Position numbers and translations under genes: made by a program
Notes under the pieces: model-generated
Told to the model about the DNA's origin: nothing
Seen by the model: the letters and a program-made list of their open reading frames with translations, nothing else
The model's database searches: none
Assembly: GCF_001509555.1 (NCBI RefSeq)
Contig: NZ_LMAS01000003.1
Span: 639,175-703,174 of the forward strand
Origin: Bacillus sp. FJAT-29937
Lineage (GTDB): Bacteria > Bacillota > Bacilli > Bacillales > Cytobacillaceae
Length of the DNA stretch: 64,000 bases
Direction: 5' to 3'
Shown: piece by piece, positions 18,022-26,546 of the stretch
How positions within the stretch are numbered: the first letter of the stretch is position 1
Layout of the letters: each line of letters opens with the position of its first letter

Positions 18022-18052
18022 AAAGGACCCTAATCAAAGGGTCTTTTTTTTA
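18022..18052 (+). terminator. Terminator between the converging tctA and cotJC genes
   Basis: AAAGGACCCT and AGGGTCTTT (one G-U pair) enclose a short loop and are followed by a T run at 18044-18052. An A run on the other side lets it also serve the reverse strand. Confidence 0.85.
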
Positions 18053-18075
18053 TCACAGAACTCTATTTAAGCTAC

Positions 18076-18645
18076 TTAAAATATTCTCTTCTTCCCTTGT
18101 TCATCTTTCAGAATTTCAACTGCTTCCATAAATCTTTGCGAGTGGATGATTTCCCTTTCTCTTAAGAACCGAAGACCGTCATTTAATTCAACATCATCAC
18201 TCATATTAATGATCCATTGGTATGTTGCCCGAGCCTTTTCTTCAGCAGCAATATCTTCATATAAATCTGCGATTGGATCCCCTTTAGCTTGAATATAAGT
18301 TGCTGTCCAAGGAACTCCCCCGGCATTTTCATAATATAGAGCATTATCATGGTTTGCATAATGAGCATCCAATCCTGCAGCTTTCATTTGTTCAGGAGTG
18401 GCATCCTTAGTCAACTTAAACACCATAGTGGCAATCATCTCTAAATGGGCAAATTCTTCAGTTCCTATATCGGTAAGCAGTCCGATAATTTTATCAGGTA
18501 TCGAATATCGTTGATTTAAGTATCTTAATGCTGCAGAAAGTTCCCCATCTGCCCCGCCATATTGTTCGATTAAAAATTTTGCAAGTTTTGGATTACATGT
18601 ACTTACTCGAACGGGATATTGTAGTTTTTTTTCATACACCCACAT
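18076..18645 (-). CDS. cotJC: Spore coat protein CotJC (manganese-catalase family)
   Basis: A 189-residue protein nearly the same length as, and very similar to, B. subtilis CotJC: MWVYEKKLQYPVRVSTCNPK, LIEQYGGADGELSAALRYLN, LLTDIGTEEFAHLEMIATMV and DLYEDIAAEEKARATYQWII. The Glu and His residues in TEEFAHLE and AEEKARATYQ, with REREIIHSQRF, are the di-manganese ligands of the ferritin-like fold. It is a spore coat component with possible catalase activity. Third gene of cotJABC, expressed in the mother cell in B. subtilis. Reverse to its neighbours, and not at this place in B. subtilis. Confidence 0.96.
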   Translation of the reverse strand: MWVYEKKLQYPVRVSTCNPKLAKFLIEQYGGADGELSAALRYLNQRYSIPDKIIGLLTDIGTEEFAHLEMIATMVFKLTKDATPEQMKAAGLDAHYANHDNALYYENAGGVPWTATYIQAKGDPIADLYEDIAAEEKARATYQWIINMSDDVELNDGLRFLREREIIHSQRFMEAVEILKDEQGKKRIF

Positions 18646-18693
18646 TAAATGCAGCTCCCTTCCGTTTTATCCTGAGACATGGCGCTCCGCTTT

Positions 18694-18954
18694 TTAAACT
18701 TGCCATGGCCAAGGTGTATCATCCCAGTTCCAAGGCTTTCCTGAATAGCTGTGGCCAAATTGCATAAGGGGACCAAATTGGCTTTCGAATAATTTGCTGA
18801 TTTTTTTCCTTTCCCTTACATAATGGTTAAATTGATTAATGGCATCTTCATCTTCATTATGGGTATTAAGGTATAAACTGAGTTCAACTAAGACAAAGTC
18901 TACAGCCTGAAGCTGCTCTAATAACTGATAGTATTCAGCCGGCATCTGCTTCAT
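18694..18954 (-). CDS. cotJB: Spore coat protein CotJB
   Basis: An 86-residue coat protein ([20 protein letters not shown], ending [11 protein letters not shown]) matching B. subtilis CotJB in length and ends. The ATG at 18954 is preferred to one nine codons upstream because AGGGAGTGA lies at proper distance and the family starts with MKQ. It helps assemble CotJC in the coat. Its ribosome site lies at the end of cotJA, so the two are coupled. Confidence 0.92.
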   Translation of the reverse strand: MKQMPAEYYQLLEQLQAVDFVLVELSLYLNTHNEDEDAINQFNHYVRERKKISKLFESQFGPLMQFGHSYSGKPWNWDDTPWPWQV

Positions 18955-18961
18955 GTTGACA

Positions 18962-19180
18962 TCACTCCCTTGCCTTTTCATATGGACTATAATAAGGATC
19001 GTAGAAAGCCTTCCATAAGGTTCCTGCCCTTAACGCCTCCATTGGAGTAAATTGCGGGAGATTTGGCGGCTGGAAGCCCATATAAAGGTTCGGGGGAGTC
19101 GAAAACGTTTTTACGTGGATCGGTTCACAAGGGTCAAAAGGGCTGACATATGGGTGCCAGGATTTTCGAAGTGTAAACAT
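18962..19180 (-). CDS. cotJA: Spore coat-associated protein CotJA
   Basis: A 72-residue, Pro/Tyr/Phe-rich protein ([40 protein letters not shown]), the first gene of cotJABC, required for CotJC placement in the B. subtilis coat. GAAGGAGGGA precedes the ATG. On the reverse strand a CACACAAT (19195-19202) close to the start resembles a sigma-E -10 element (CATACAAT), but it is only 15 bases from the start and no good -35 is visible, so the promoter is uncertain. Confidence 0.93.
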   Translation of the reverse strand: MFTLRKSWHPYVSPFDPCEPIHVKTFSTPPNLYMGFQPPNLPQFTPMEALRAGTLWKAFYDPYYSPYEKARE

Positions 19181-19312
19181 GCTGTCCCTCCTTCATTGTG
19201 TGTCATTCCATCTTATGAGTAAAAGACTGCTTTCATGTTAAATAAAGGAAGGGTAATGAATCTTTCCTGTCGAATCCTTTAGTAGGTAAAATAATTCTCT
19301 GGGGTGATACGA

Positions 19313-19945
19313 ATGTTTGTAAAAAGCGTGATGATTCCTAAATATTCTAGTTATACAATTGATCATGAATCAACAATAAAGGAAACCCTCGACAAATTAG
19401 AGGAGCATCAAATCGATGGATTGCCGGTATTAAATGGGGACAACTATGTCGGAATGATTACCAGATATGGGATCTATGAAAATTACTTTAAAGGCAAACA
19501 AACAAAGGAAGATTATTTACAGAATACGAGAGCAAAAGACATTGCTACACATCAAGATCAATACCTTAAAGGGAATGAGATCTTCGAAAAAACATTGCTT
19601 AGTTTAAAGGACTTTCCGTTATTGGCTGTTCTTGATGAGAAGCAAAAGTTTTTGGGGGTTGTAACGCGTTTTGATGTTCTTGCCCAGTTTCAATCTGCTT
19701 TCGGTATGAACAAACCAGGTGTAAGAATTGCGTTTACCGCTTCTGAAGCAGAAGGCAGATTGGCAAGATTATCTGAGATTGCCCGTCAATTTCATGAACA
19801 GATTATTTCCATCGTTACATTTGATGAAACAGATAAACTTATACGCAGAATTGTTATGAAAATAGAAAAGAAAGATAATATACAGAAATTCATTAAGAAG
19901 CTTGAAGAATCTGGTTTTAGGATTCTGAATGTTGATGAAGAGTAA
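19313..19945 (+). CDS. CBS-domain pair protein with ACT-like C-terminus (AcuB-like layout)
   Basis: A 210-residue soluble protein. Two CBS motifs span about 1-125 (SVMIPKYSSYTIDHESTIKE with QIDGLPVLNGDNYVGMITRY, and FPLLAVLDEKQKFLGVVTRF), typical adenine-nucleotide sensing modules. The last 75 residues (GVRIAFTASEAEGRLARLSE to ESGFRILNVDEE) have the pattern of an ACT ligand-binding domain. The layout is the same as AcuB, although identity looks low and acu genes are not adjacent. Role unknown; probably a regulatory sensor. The ATG follows GGGGTGAT; an upstream GTG is less likely. A hairpin that also covers the next gene's ribosome site follows. Confidence 0.75.
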   Translation: MFVKSVMIPKYSSYTIDHESTIKETLDKLEEHQIDGLPVLNGDNYVGMITRYGIYENYFKGKQTKEDYLQNTRAKDIATHQDQYLKGNEIFEKTLLSLKDFPLLAVLDEKQKFLGVVTRFDVLAQFQSAFGMNKPGVRIAFTASEAEGRLARLSEIARQFHEQIISIVTFDETDKLIRRIVMKIEKKDNIQKFIKKLEESGFRILNVDEE

Positions 19946-19986
19946 TAGCTGCCCAAATTGAATAATAAATCAAAGCAAGAAAGAAT

Positions 19987-20021
19987 AATCCCTCTCATAC
20001 AATTTTATGGGAGGGATTTTC
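19987..20021 (+). terminator. Terminator-like hairpin overlapping the next gene's ribosome site
   Basis: AATCCCTC-T-CATA (19987-19999) pairs with TATG-G-GAGGGATT (20006-20018) with one internal mismatch, followed by TTCTTG. The GGGAGGG ribosome site of the downstream gene is in the 3' arm, so the hairpin may both end transcription from the CBS gene and limit translation of the next frame. Confidence 0.65.
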
Positions 20022-20411
20022 TTGTTGCGTAAAACAGTTCAGCTTATAGGCGGCTTCATTTGTGGTTACCTTTTTATTGAGTGGTTTCCGATTAGTGTTC
20101 CGACAGGGCTGGCGGAAATTTTGGCAGCTTGCATCTTGAAGCCAGTTTCATTTTTTGCTTCCGCAGTTGTATTCATATTTGGCTTTTTGACAAATGCTGA
20201 GTTGATTTGTGAAGAAATCATCCAAACCGCTCAGTTATTTATGAACCGCAAGACAACGGTATTTAATTTATTGTTTTCTTTGTTTTTCCTCGCAGGCTTC
20301 ACCATCTTATTCTTATTAGGGTTTTGGCAAACAGTTGTATTTTTCTGTTTTTCTATACTTTATGGTATTATTTCTATAGATTTCGAGGAACTTAAACTAG
20401 CAAAAGTATAG
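20022..20411 (+). CDS. Small membrane protein of unknown function
   Basis: About 129 residues if the TTG at 20022 is used, which lies six bases after GGGAGGG; a second TTG follows directly at 20025 and an ATG lies at 20007 inside the hairpin. Three hydrophobic segments are visible (VQLIGGFICGYLFIEWF, PVSFFASAVVFIFGFLT, and a long one near the C-terminus around FTILFLLGFWQTVVFFCFSI). I do not recognise it. It ends only 26 bases before the phosphoesterase gene and may be transcribed with it. Confidence 0.6.
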   Translation: MLRKTVQLIGGFICGYLFIEWFPISVPTGLAEILAACILKPVSFFASAVVFIFGFLTNAELICEEIIQTAQLFMNRKTTVFNLLFSLFFLAGFTILFLLGFWQTVVFFCFSILYGIISIDFEELKLAKV

Positions 20412-20437
20412 ATAACAGATTGCTGGGAAGGAGCATT

Positions 20438-21223
20438 ATGATTTTTACAATAGTCATCATTTTATTATTAATAGGGATAGGGTTTATTGCCTTTATGTAT
20501 AGGGAGGCTAATGCCGATCGAGTCATTTTAAACCATCTGTCCTTTGAAGAATTTCCGGCAAGCTTTGGTGAAGTTAAGATTTTTTTCATTTCTGACATAC
20601 ATAAGAGAGTTGTCTCCGATCAAATTATTGAGGAAGTCCGTTTGTTGAAACCAAATATTACTATTATTGGCGGTGACTTAGTTGAAAAAGGAGTTCCGCT
20701 TCAAAGAGTGAAAGAAAATTTAACGAAACTAAAAACATTAGGCCCAGTTTATTTCGTTTGGGGCAATAATGATTACGAAGTGAATTTTCGCGAGCTAGAT
20801 ACGATATTTCTGGATTTCGGCGTTAAGGTTCTTGATAATACAGCAGTCTCCTTTGAATCTGAAGCAGGTGATGAATTCATATTGTTAGGTGTCGATGATA
20901 TGAGTAAGAAACGCGATAGACTTGATCTCGCTTTACTTGATGCGGGACAAACAGGCTTTAAAGTATTAGTAAGCCACAGTCCCCAAATTATAAGTAAAAT
21001 AAAAAAGGAGCATCAAATATCATTAGTGTTAAGCGGTCATACGCATGGAGGGCAAATACATATTTTGGGTTACAGTCCTTATGAAAAAGGGGGTATAAAA
21101 AAACGAAAGGAAACGACATTATTAATAAGTAATGGTTATGGAACGACTGCTTTGCCATTGAGATTAGGAGCAAAAGCAGAAACACATTTAATTTCATTAA
21201 AAAATGGGAAATATGATGCCTAA
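20438..21223 (+). CDS. ypbG: Metallophosphoesterase YpbG
   Basis: A 261-residue calcineurin-like phosphoesterase with an N-terminal membrane helix (about 2-20). The metal-binding motifs are in order: ISDIHK (Asp53, His55), GGDLVEKG (Asp80), GNNDYE, SHSP and LSGHTHGGQ. It would sit at the inner membrane with the catalytic domain attached; the substrate is unknown, and the family includes UDP-diacylglucosamine hydrolase-like and nucleotide enzymes. GGGAAGGAG places the start at the ATG. In B. subtilis ypbG follows ypbF directly, so the block between them here (12.4-20.4 kb) is extra. Confidence 0.88.
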   Translation: MIFTIVIILLLIGIGFIAFMYREANADRVILNHLSFEEFPASFGEVKIFFISDIHKRVVSDQIIEEVRLLKPNITIIGGDLVEKGVPLQRVKENLTKLKTLGPVYFVWGNNDYEVNFRELDTIFLDFGVKVLDNTAVSFESEAGDEFILLGVDDMSKKRDRLDLALLDAGQTGFKVLVSHSPQIISKIKKEHQISLVLSGHTHGGQIHILGYSPYEKGGIKKRKETTLLISNGYGTTALPLRLGAKAETHLISLKNGKYDA

Positions 21224-21350
21224 GCTTGTCTTCTTTGTATAAAAGTAAAGGAAAATTAAGCGCATAAGGTAAAAAACTTAGACGACTCACCAACCATTGT
21301 TTCTGTCATACACTAAATAAAAGAGTTAGTTCACGGCAGGGGGCAGTAAC

Positions 21351-21929
21351 ATGCGCTTAGAACGTTTAAATTATAACAAAATCAAAATATTTCTAACTCA
21401 AGATGATTTATCGGAAAGAGGGCTGACGAAAGAGGATATTTGGAAGGATTCGATGAAATGGCATCAGCTTTTCCATGATATGCTTGAAGAGGCAAGTGAA
21501 GAATTTGGGGTAGAAATACAAGGCTCTGTTGCAGTAGAGATATTCTCCATGCAGGCGCAAGGGATGATTATGATCGTAACGATGGAAGATCAGAATGATG
21601 AGGAGCTGCTTCAGGACGGCTTTATAGAAATGCAGGTTATTATGGATGGCAGCGAGGAATTATTCTTTGAACTGGACGACTTCGAAAACGTCATTCAGCT
21701 GGCTAGACGCCTTCATCTATTAAACATCACAAACACAAGCTTGTATGCTTACAAGAATCGTTATTATATTCATCTGAAAAACCAAAATTCGGACGATCAT
21801 AATAAACTTATCGCTATCGCAGCGGAATATGGAAACCCAGCTATGATAAGTATACATGTGGTAGAAGAATATGGAACGAAAATTATGAAAGATCAGGCTG
21901 TTGAGAAACTTATACATTTCTTTTCGTAA
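21351..21929 (+). CDS. mecB: ClpC adaptor protein MecB (YpbH), MecA paralogue
   Basis: A 192-residue adaptor beginning MRLERLNYNKIKIFLTQDDL, the hallmark of the MecA/YpbH N-terminal substrate-binding domain, followed by an acidic linker (about 75-100) and a C-terminal ClpC-binding domain (ELDDFENVIQLARRLHLL, NRYYIHLKN). It targets proteins to the ClpCP protease; B. subtilis MecA/YpbH affect competence and sporulation. Its place between ypbG and gudB matches ypbH rather than mecA. CAGGGGG precedes the ATG. Confidence 0.9.
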   Translation: MRLERLNYNKIKIFLTQDDLSERGLTKEDIWKDSMKWHQLFHDMLEEASEEFGVEIQGSVAVEIFSMQAQGMIMIVTMEDQNDEELLQDGFIEMQVIMDGSEELFFELDDFENVIQLARRLHLLNITNTSLYAYKNRYYIHLKNQNSDDHNKLIAIAAEYGNPAMISIHVVEEYGTKIMKDQAVEKLIHFFS

Positions 21930-22070
21930 TTAGTAGGGAAGGGAGACCCTTTTCTCCCTTCCTAATAACGAATCTGCCGTTATTTAATGGCTGATTTTTC
22001 CTGAAAGTACCAATCGGAAAAACAGTTACATAAAATAATCAAAAAATGCGGAAAAATATTTCTACTTTTC

Positions 22071-22098
22071 TTGCATATATTAAACAAAGGTGTATACT
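22071..22098 (+). promoter_or_regulatory. Possible SigA promoter of the glutamate dehydrogenase gene
   Basis: TTGCAT (22071-22076), 16 bases, TATACT (22093-22098), about 50 bases before the start codon. The -10 is good and the -35 partial. Confidence 0.5.
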
Positions 22099-22148
22099 AT
22101 TGCATGGAAGCGAACAACAAATGATAGTGATTTCTAGGAGGTTTACTA

Positions 22149-23423
22149 ATGGTAGCCAATCATGGTACTGATACTAAAAAAGAAGACAAGCTTGACGTAT
22201 TAAAGTCAACGCAGACAGTTATTCATAAGGCTTTGGAAAAGCTAGGTTATTCTGATGAGGTGTTTGAATTATTAAAAGAACCTCTTCGAATGATGACAGT
22301 TAAAATCCCAGTCCGGATGGATGATGGAACAGTTAAAGTCTTTACCGGCTACCGGGCACAGCATAATGATGCGGTTGGGCCTACAAAAGGTGGAATTCGT
22401 TTCCATCCTGGTGTTACTGAAAAGGAAGTTAAAGCTCTATCAATTTGGATGAGTTTAAAATGCGGTATTGTTGATTTGCCATATGGCGGTGGTAAGGGCG
22501 GTATTATCTGTGACCCGCGTAATATGTCTTTCCGCGAATTAGAAGCTTTGAGCCGTGGATATGTACGTGCCATCAGCCAAATCGTTGGACCTACAAAAGA
22601 CATTCCAGCACCAGATGTATTTACAAACTCGCAAATTATGGCATGGATGATGGACGAGTACAGCAGAATGGATGAATTTAATTCACCAGGTTTTATTACT
22701 GGAAAGCCATTAGTATTAGGCGGATCTCACGGCCGTGAGACTGCAACAGCTAAAGGGGTAACAATTTGTATTAGAGAAGCGGCTAAGAAGCGCGGCATTG
22801 AATTAGAAGGTGCTCGTGTCGTAGTTCAAGGCTTTGGTAATGCAGGAAGCTTCTTATCTAAGTTCCTTCATGACGCTGGTGCAAAAGTAATTGGTATTTC
22901 TGATGCATACGGTGCTTTACATGATCCTAATGGACTTGATATTGATTATTTATTAGACCGCCGCGATAGCTTCGGAACTGTAACTAATTTATTTAATGAT
23001 ACAATTACAAATAAAGAGCTTTTAGAATTAGACTGTGACATTTTAGTTCCAGCTGCAATTGAAAACCAAATTACGGATGAGAACGCCCATAACATTAAAG
23101 CGAAAATTGTAGTGGAAGCAGCAAACGGGCCAACTACATTAGAAGCTACACAAATTCTGACTGAGCGTGGAATTCTTCTCGTTCCTGACGTATTAGCGTC
23201 TGCAGGCGGTGTAACGGTTTCTTACTTCGAGTGGGTACAAAATAACCAAGGCTATTACTGGTCAGAAGAAGAAATTGCAGAAAAGCTTGAAAAGATTTTA
23301 GTTCAATCCTTTAATAATATTTACGAAACTTCACAATCCCGTCGTGTAGATATGCGTCTTGCTGCTTATATGGTTGGCGTGCGCAAAATGGCCGAGGCAT
23401 CAAGATTCCGCGGCTGGGTGTAA
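22149..23423 (+). CDS. gudB: NAD-specific glutamate dehydrogenase GudB
   Basis: A 424-residue enzyme that oxidatively deaminates glutamate to 2-oxoglutarate and ammonia. The catalytic lysine (Lys116) lies in KCGIVDLPYGGGKGG, the substrate-binding lysine in GPTKGGIRFHP, and the NAD fold has VVVQGFGNAGS. The sequence tracks B. subtilis GudB almost residue by residue, without the short tandem duplication that inactivates gudB in strain 168, so it should be active. Gene position between mecB and ypdA also points to gudB rather than rocG. A terminator follows. Confidence 0.95.
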   Translation: MVANHGTDTKKEDKLDVLKSTQTVIHKALEKLGYSDEVFELLKEPLRMMTVKIPVRMDDGTVKVFTGYRAQHNDAVGPTKGGIRFHPGVTEKEVKALSIWMSLKCGIVDLPYGGGKGGIICDPRNMSFRELEALSRGYVRAISQIVGPTKDIPAPDVFTNSQIMAWMMDEYSRMDEFNSPGFITGKPLVLGGSHGRETATAKGVTICIREAAKKRGIELEGARVVVQGFGNAGSFLSKFLHDAGAKVIGISDAYGALHDPNGLDIDYLLDRRDSFGTVTNLFNDTITNKELLELDCDILVPAAIENQITDENAHNIKAKIVVEAANGPTTLEATQILTERGILLVPDVLASAGGVTVSYFEWVQNNQGYYWSEEEIAEKLEKILVQSFNNIYETSQSRRVDMRLAAYMVGVRKMAEASRFRGWV

Positions 23424-23442
23424 GTCCTATTTGAATCTTAAT

Positions 23443-23480
23443 GAAAAATCTCCTATCATATGTGATGGGAGATTTTTATT
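23443..23480 (+). terminator. Terminator after gudB
   Basis: AAAAATCTCCTATCA (from 23444) pairs with TGATGGGAGATTTTT (to 23477), one mismatch-like G-U, giving a long stem ending in T. Confidence 0.85.
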
Positions 23481-23499
23481 TATTGGAGGAGAACGAAAA

Positions 23500-24465
23500 A
23501 TGAAAAGTGAAGAAGCAATTATTGTAGGGGGAGGTCCCTGTGGGTTAGCGGCTGCGATCTCTCTTCAGGAAATCGGGATGAAGCCGCTATTGATTGAAAA
23601 AGGAAATATCGTTAATGCGATTTACCGTTACCCAACACATCAAACCTTTTTTAGTACGAGTGAGAAACTGGAAATTGGCGACGTGCCATTTATTACAGTT
23701 GATTATAAACCAAGAAGAAATGAGGCATTAACCTATTACCGGGAAGTTGTAAAGCGGAAAAACATCCAAATAAATGCTTATGAAAAGGTTTTGTCAGTTA
23801 CAAAACAAAATAAAAGCTTTTTAGTCATGACAGATAAGAATCAATACGTGACAAATAATGTCATTATTGCAACAGGCTATTATGATCATCCGAATTACAT
23901 GAATGTACCTGGAGAAGATTTGCCTAAAGTATTTCATTATTTTAAAGAAGCCCATCCGTTTTTTGATAAAGATATCGTAGTTGTAGGCGGAAAAAACTCA
24001 AGTGTTGATGCTGCTTTAGAATTAGTGAAAGCAGGTGCAAGAGTTACGGTTATTTATCGGGGAAGCGAATATTCGCCAAGTGTCAAGCCATGGATCTTGC
24101 CTGAATTTGATTCCTTAATCCGCAATGGCGTAATCAAAATGGAATTCAATGCGCATGTGAAAGAAATTCTAAACGATAAAGTCATTTATACAGTAAATGA
24201 AGAAAGGTTTGAAGTAAAAAATGATTTTGTCTTTGCTATGACAGGCTATCATCCTGATCATCACTTTCTCCAAGCGATGGGCGTCCATATTGATTCCGAG
24301 ACAGGGAGACCGGTATTTGACAGCGAGACAATGGAAACAAATGTGGAAGGGATATATATTGCTGGCGTCATTGCTGCCGGCAATAATACGAATGAAATTT
24401 TTATCGAAAATGGCCGGTTTCATGGGGATTTAATTGCCAAGTCGATCATTAATAAAGAATATTAA
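23500..24465 (+). CDS. bdr: Bacillithiol disulfide reductase Bdr (YpdA)
   Basis: A 321-residue flavoprotein that uses NADPH to reduce oxidised bacillithiol. FAD-binding motif VGGGPCGLAAAISL includes the Cys (residue 14) typical of YpdA in place of a CxxC pair; NADPH motif VVGGKNSSVDAALEL follows, and the C-terminal FAD loop is YIAGVIAAGNNTNEIFIENG. The ATG at 23500 follows GGAGGAGAAC; frames extending upstream overlap gudB and its terminator and are not used. bshB1 at the far end of the window shows the organism makes bacillithiol. Confidence 0.93.
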   Translation: MKSEEAIIVGGGPCGLAAAISLQEIGMKPLLIEKGNIVNAIYRYPTHQTFFSTSEKLEIGDVPFITVDYKPRRNEALTYYREVVKRKNIQINAYEKVLSVTKQNKSFLVMTDKNQYVTNNVIIATGYYDHPNYMNVPGEDLPKVFHYFKEAHPFFDKDIVVVGGKNSSVDAALELVKAGARVTVIYRGSEYSPSVKPWILPEFDSLIRNGVIKMEFNAHVKEILNDKVIYTVNEERFEVKNDFVFAMTGYHPDHHFLQAMGVHIDSETGRPVFDSETMETNVEGIYIAGVIAAGNNTNEIFIENGRFHGDLIAKSIINKEY

Positions 24466-24470
24466 TAAGT

Positions 24471-24506
24471 AAAAAAGAAATCGGCTTTTTCGCCGATTTC
24501 CTTTTG
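24471..24506. terminator. Bidirectional terminator between bdr and the asparaginase gene
   Basis: GAAATCGGC (24477-24485) and GCCGATTTC (24492-24500) pair perfectly; an A run lies on the left and CTTTT on the right, so both converging transcripts can stop here. Confidence 0.85.
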
Positions 24507-24515
24507 CGCTCACCA

Positions 24516-25493
24516 TTAAACCATGAACATTTTTTCGATTTCTGTACGGCTATTTGTTGTTGCTAAGCCAACGAGCAGTTTGATTCGTGCCTTCTGACCA
24601 TTTAAGCCATTGGAAAAAATGACGCCTAAATCTTTAAGGTTTTTCCCCCCGCCTTCATAGCTGTAAACGTCTTGCGCAATTCCATTAAAGCATCTCGATA
24701 CGATGACAACTGAAATGTTCTTGTCGATTAGGGCTTTAATCCCATCTACTGTAGCAGGCGGTAAATTACCTTGACCTAATGCTTCAATCACTACACCGTG
24801 ATAGTTTAAGTCACGGATGGCAAATAGCAGTGTTGAATCCATCCCTGCATGTGCCTTTATTAAGGCGACACGTGTCGATACGATATCGATGTCGTAAAAT
24901 TCATTGTTCGTTGGCAGATGGTGGAAGAAAACACCTCTTTTAGTCACGATTCCAATCGGTCCATATTGAGGGCTTTGGAAGGTGGAAACATTGCTTGTAT
25001 GGGTCTTCGTAACATTTTCTGCCGTATGTATCTCATCATTTAATACAACAAGAACTCCTTTATTTCGTGCCTCTTCACATGAAGCTACTTTAATAGATGA
25101 AATTAAATTGTATAGGCCGTCAGAGCCAATTTCATTACTTGATCTCATAGCACCTGTTACGACAATGGGCAGAGAAGTTTGAACTGTTAGCTGCAGGAAA
25201 TAAGCAGTTTCCTCTAGTGTATCTGTACCATGTGTAATCACGACTCCAGAGATTTCTTTTTTCTCTAAATAGCGGTTAATTAGATCCTTCAGCATAAGCA
25301 TTTCAACAGGAGTAATATGCGGAGAAGGAAGATGAAATGGCTCCTCAATGATAATGTCTGCAAGTGTAAGCAGTTCTTTCGTTTTTTCCGTAATCGGATT
25401 GCTTTCAGACGGCTTCACAGCCCCAGTAGATGCATCTTCACTCATTGAAATCGTTCCGCCAGTATGAATAACAAGAATTTTTTTCTTTTCCAT
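24516..25493 (-). CDS. ansA: L-asparaginase (AnsA-type)
   Basis: A 325-residue asparaginase, converting asparagine to aspartate and ammonia. Both catalytic signatures are present: ILVIHTGGTISMSED with nucleophile Thr14, and GVVITHGTDTLEETAYFLQL. A conserved lysine follows in AMRSSNEIGSDG. No signal peptide is seen, so it should be cytoplasmic. It belongs to the shorter-loop Bacillus group and differs from B. subtilis AnsA. GGAGGT lies before the ATG. It sits alone on the reverse strand; in B. subtilis prsW follows ypdA directly. Confidence 0.9.
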   Translation of the reverse strand: MEKKKILVIHTGGTISMSEDASTGAVKPSESNPITEKTKELLTLADIIIEEPFHLPSPHITPVEMLMLKDLINRYLEKKEISGVVITHGTDTLEETAYFLQLTVQTSLPIVVTGAMRSSNEIGSDGLYNLISSIKVASCEEARNKGVLVVLNDEIHTAENVTKTHTSNVSTFQSPQYGPIGIVTKRGVFFHHLPTNNEFYDIDIVSTRVALIKAHAGMDSTLLFAIRDLNYHGVVIEALGQGNLPPATVDGIKALIDKNISVVIVSRCFNGIAQDVYSYEGGGKNLKDLGVIFSNGLNGQKARIKLLVGLATTNSRTEIEKMFMV

Positions 25494-25743
25494 ACGAAAA
25501 CCTCCAAGTTTACAAATATTTTAAACTAATTTAGTGTAAAAAGTGTATAATTGAATGAAAGTTTACTATTTAAGAGAATTAACATATTACTTATTCCAAA
25601 ATTTGAAAATCAATTTTCATTCTTCCATCATCATGTTACGATAAAAGTAATGAATATGGGTACAAAAATTTCATTGCTAATGGTAAATTCAGCACCTTAT
25701 TGGGGAAATGGACCTCATTAATTTATAGAAAAGAGGACAGTAC

Positions 25744-26415
25744 ATGCTTGGTATATTATCTGCGGGTATTGCCCCTGGGCTAGCACTATTAAGCTATTTT
25801 TATTTGAAAGATCAATATGGCTCTGAGCCGGTTTTTACAGTTTTTCGAACTTTTTTATTTGGCGCAATACTTGTGTTCCCTATTGCGTTTATTCAATATG
25901 TTCTGGAAAAAGAGTACAATATCCAATCAAGTCTTATAAATGCATTTCTTTCTTCAGGGATGCTGGAAGAATTTTTCAAATGGTTTATCCTGTTTTATGC
26001 TGTCTATCAGCATGTTGATTTTGATGAACCATATGATGGGATTGTGTATGGTGCATCTGTATCATTAGGATTTGCTTCGTTGGAAAACATTTTGTATCTT
26101 ATTTCCTATGGCTTAGAGCATGCGATTGGCCGGGCGCTTCTGCCTGTTTCCAGTCATGCCTTATTTGGTGTTATTATGGGCTATTATATAGGAAAAGGGA
26201 AATTTTCGGCAACCTCTAAAGCGAAATGGATCATGCTTTCGTTCCTTTTTCCTGTTATTCTTCACGGTACTTACGACTTCATCCTTATTACCCAAGAAAA
26301 TTGGCTGATCATTATGTTCCCATTCATGATATTTCTCTGGTGGTTTGGATTAAGAAAAGTTAAGAAAGCCCGCGAATTAAGCGCGAAACATATAGAGAAC
26401 CAGCTAAACTTCTAA
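25744..26415 (+). CDS. prsW: Intramembrane protease PrsW
   Basis: A 223-residue polytopic membrane protease. The active-site motif [17 protein letters not shown] carries the paired Glu near 76-77; later conserved His residues are in [14 protein letters not shown] and [10 protein letters not shown]. PrsW makes the first cut in anti-sigma-W factor RsiW in B. subtilis, releasing SigW during envelope stress. The RsiW substrate gene is not in this window. In B. subtilis it also lies between ypdA and sleB. A terminator follows. Confidence 0.94.
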   Translation: MLGILSAGIAPGLALLSYFYLKDQYGSEPVFTVFRTFLFGAILVFPIAFIQYVLEKEYNIQSSLINAFLSSGMLEEFFKWFILFYAVYQHVDFDEPYDGIVYGASVSLGFASLENILYLISYGLEHAIGRALLPVSSHALFGVIMGYYIGKGKFSATSKAKWIMLSFLFPVILHGTYDFILITQENWLIIMFPFMIFLWWFGLRKVKKARELSAKHIENQLNF

Positions 26416-26453
26416 AAAAAACTCTTCATTTATAAATGGGGAGTTTTTTTTTA
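26414..26453 (+). terminator. Terminator of prsW
   Basis: AAAAAAACTCTTCATTTA and TAAATGGGGAGTTTTTTT form a long, A/T-rich stem with a U run. Confidence 0.85.
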
Positions 26454-26546
26454 TTCGTCAAAAAATAACAAGGAATTCGCATAAAAATCCAGCTACTACA
26501 AAATATAGAGATAATGTCATCAAGATTTACTTTGGAGGTACGATTC

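Noticed and set aside
23359..23499. Upstream extension of the bdr (ypdA) frame
   Set aside because: It overlaps the end of gudB and its terminator; GGAGGAG before 23500 fixes the start.
26490..26520. Possible sigma-G promoter before sleB (GCATA and CAAAATA)
   Set aside because: The two boxes are only 15 bases apart, too close for the known pattern, although sleB is expected to be a sigma-G gene.
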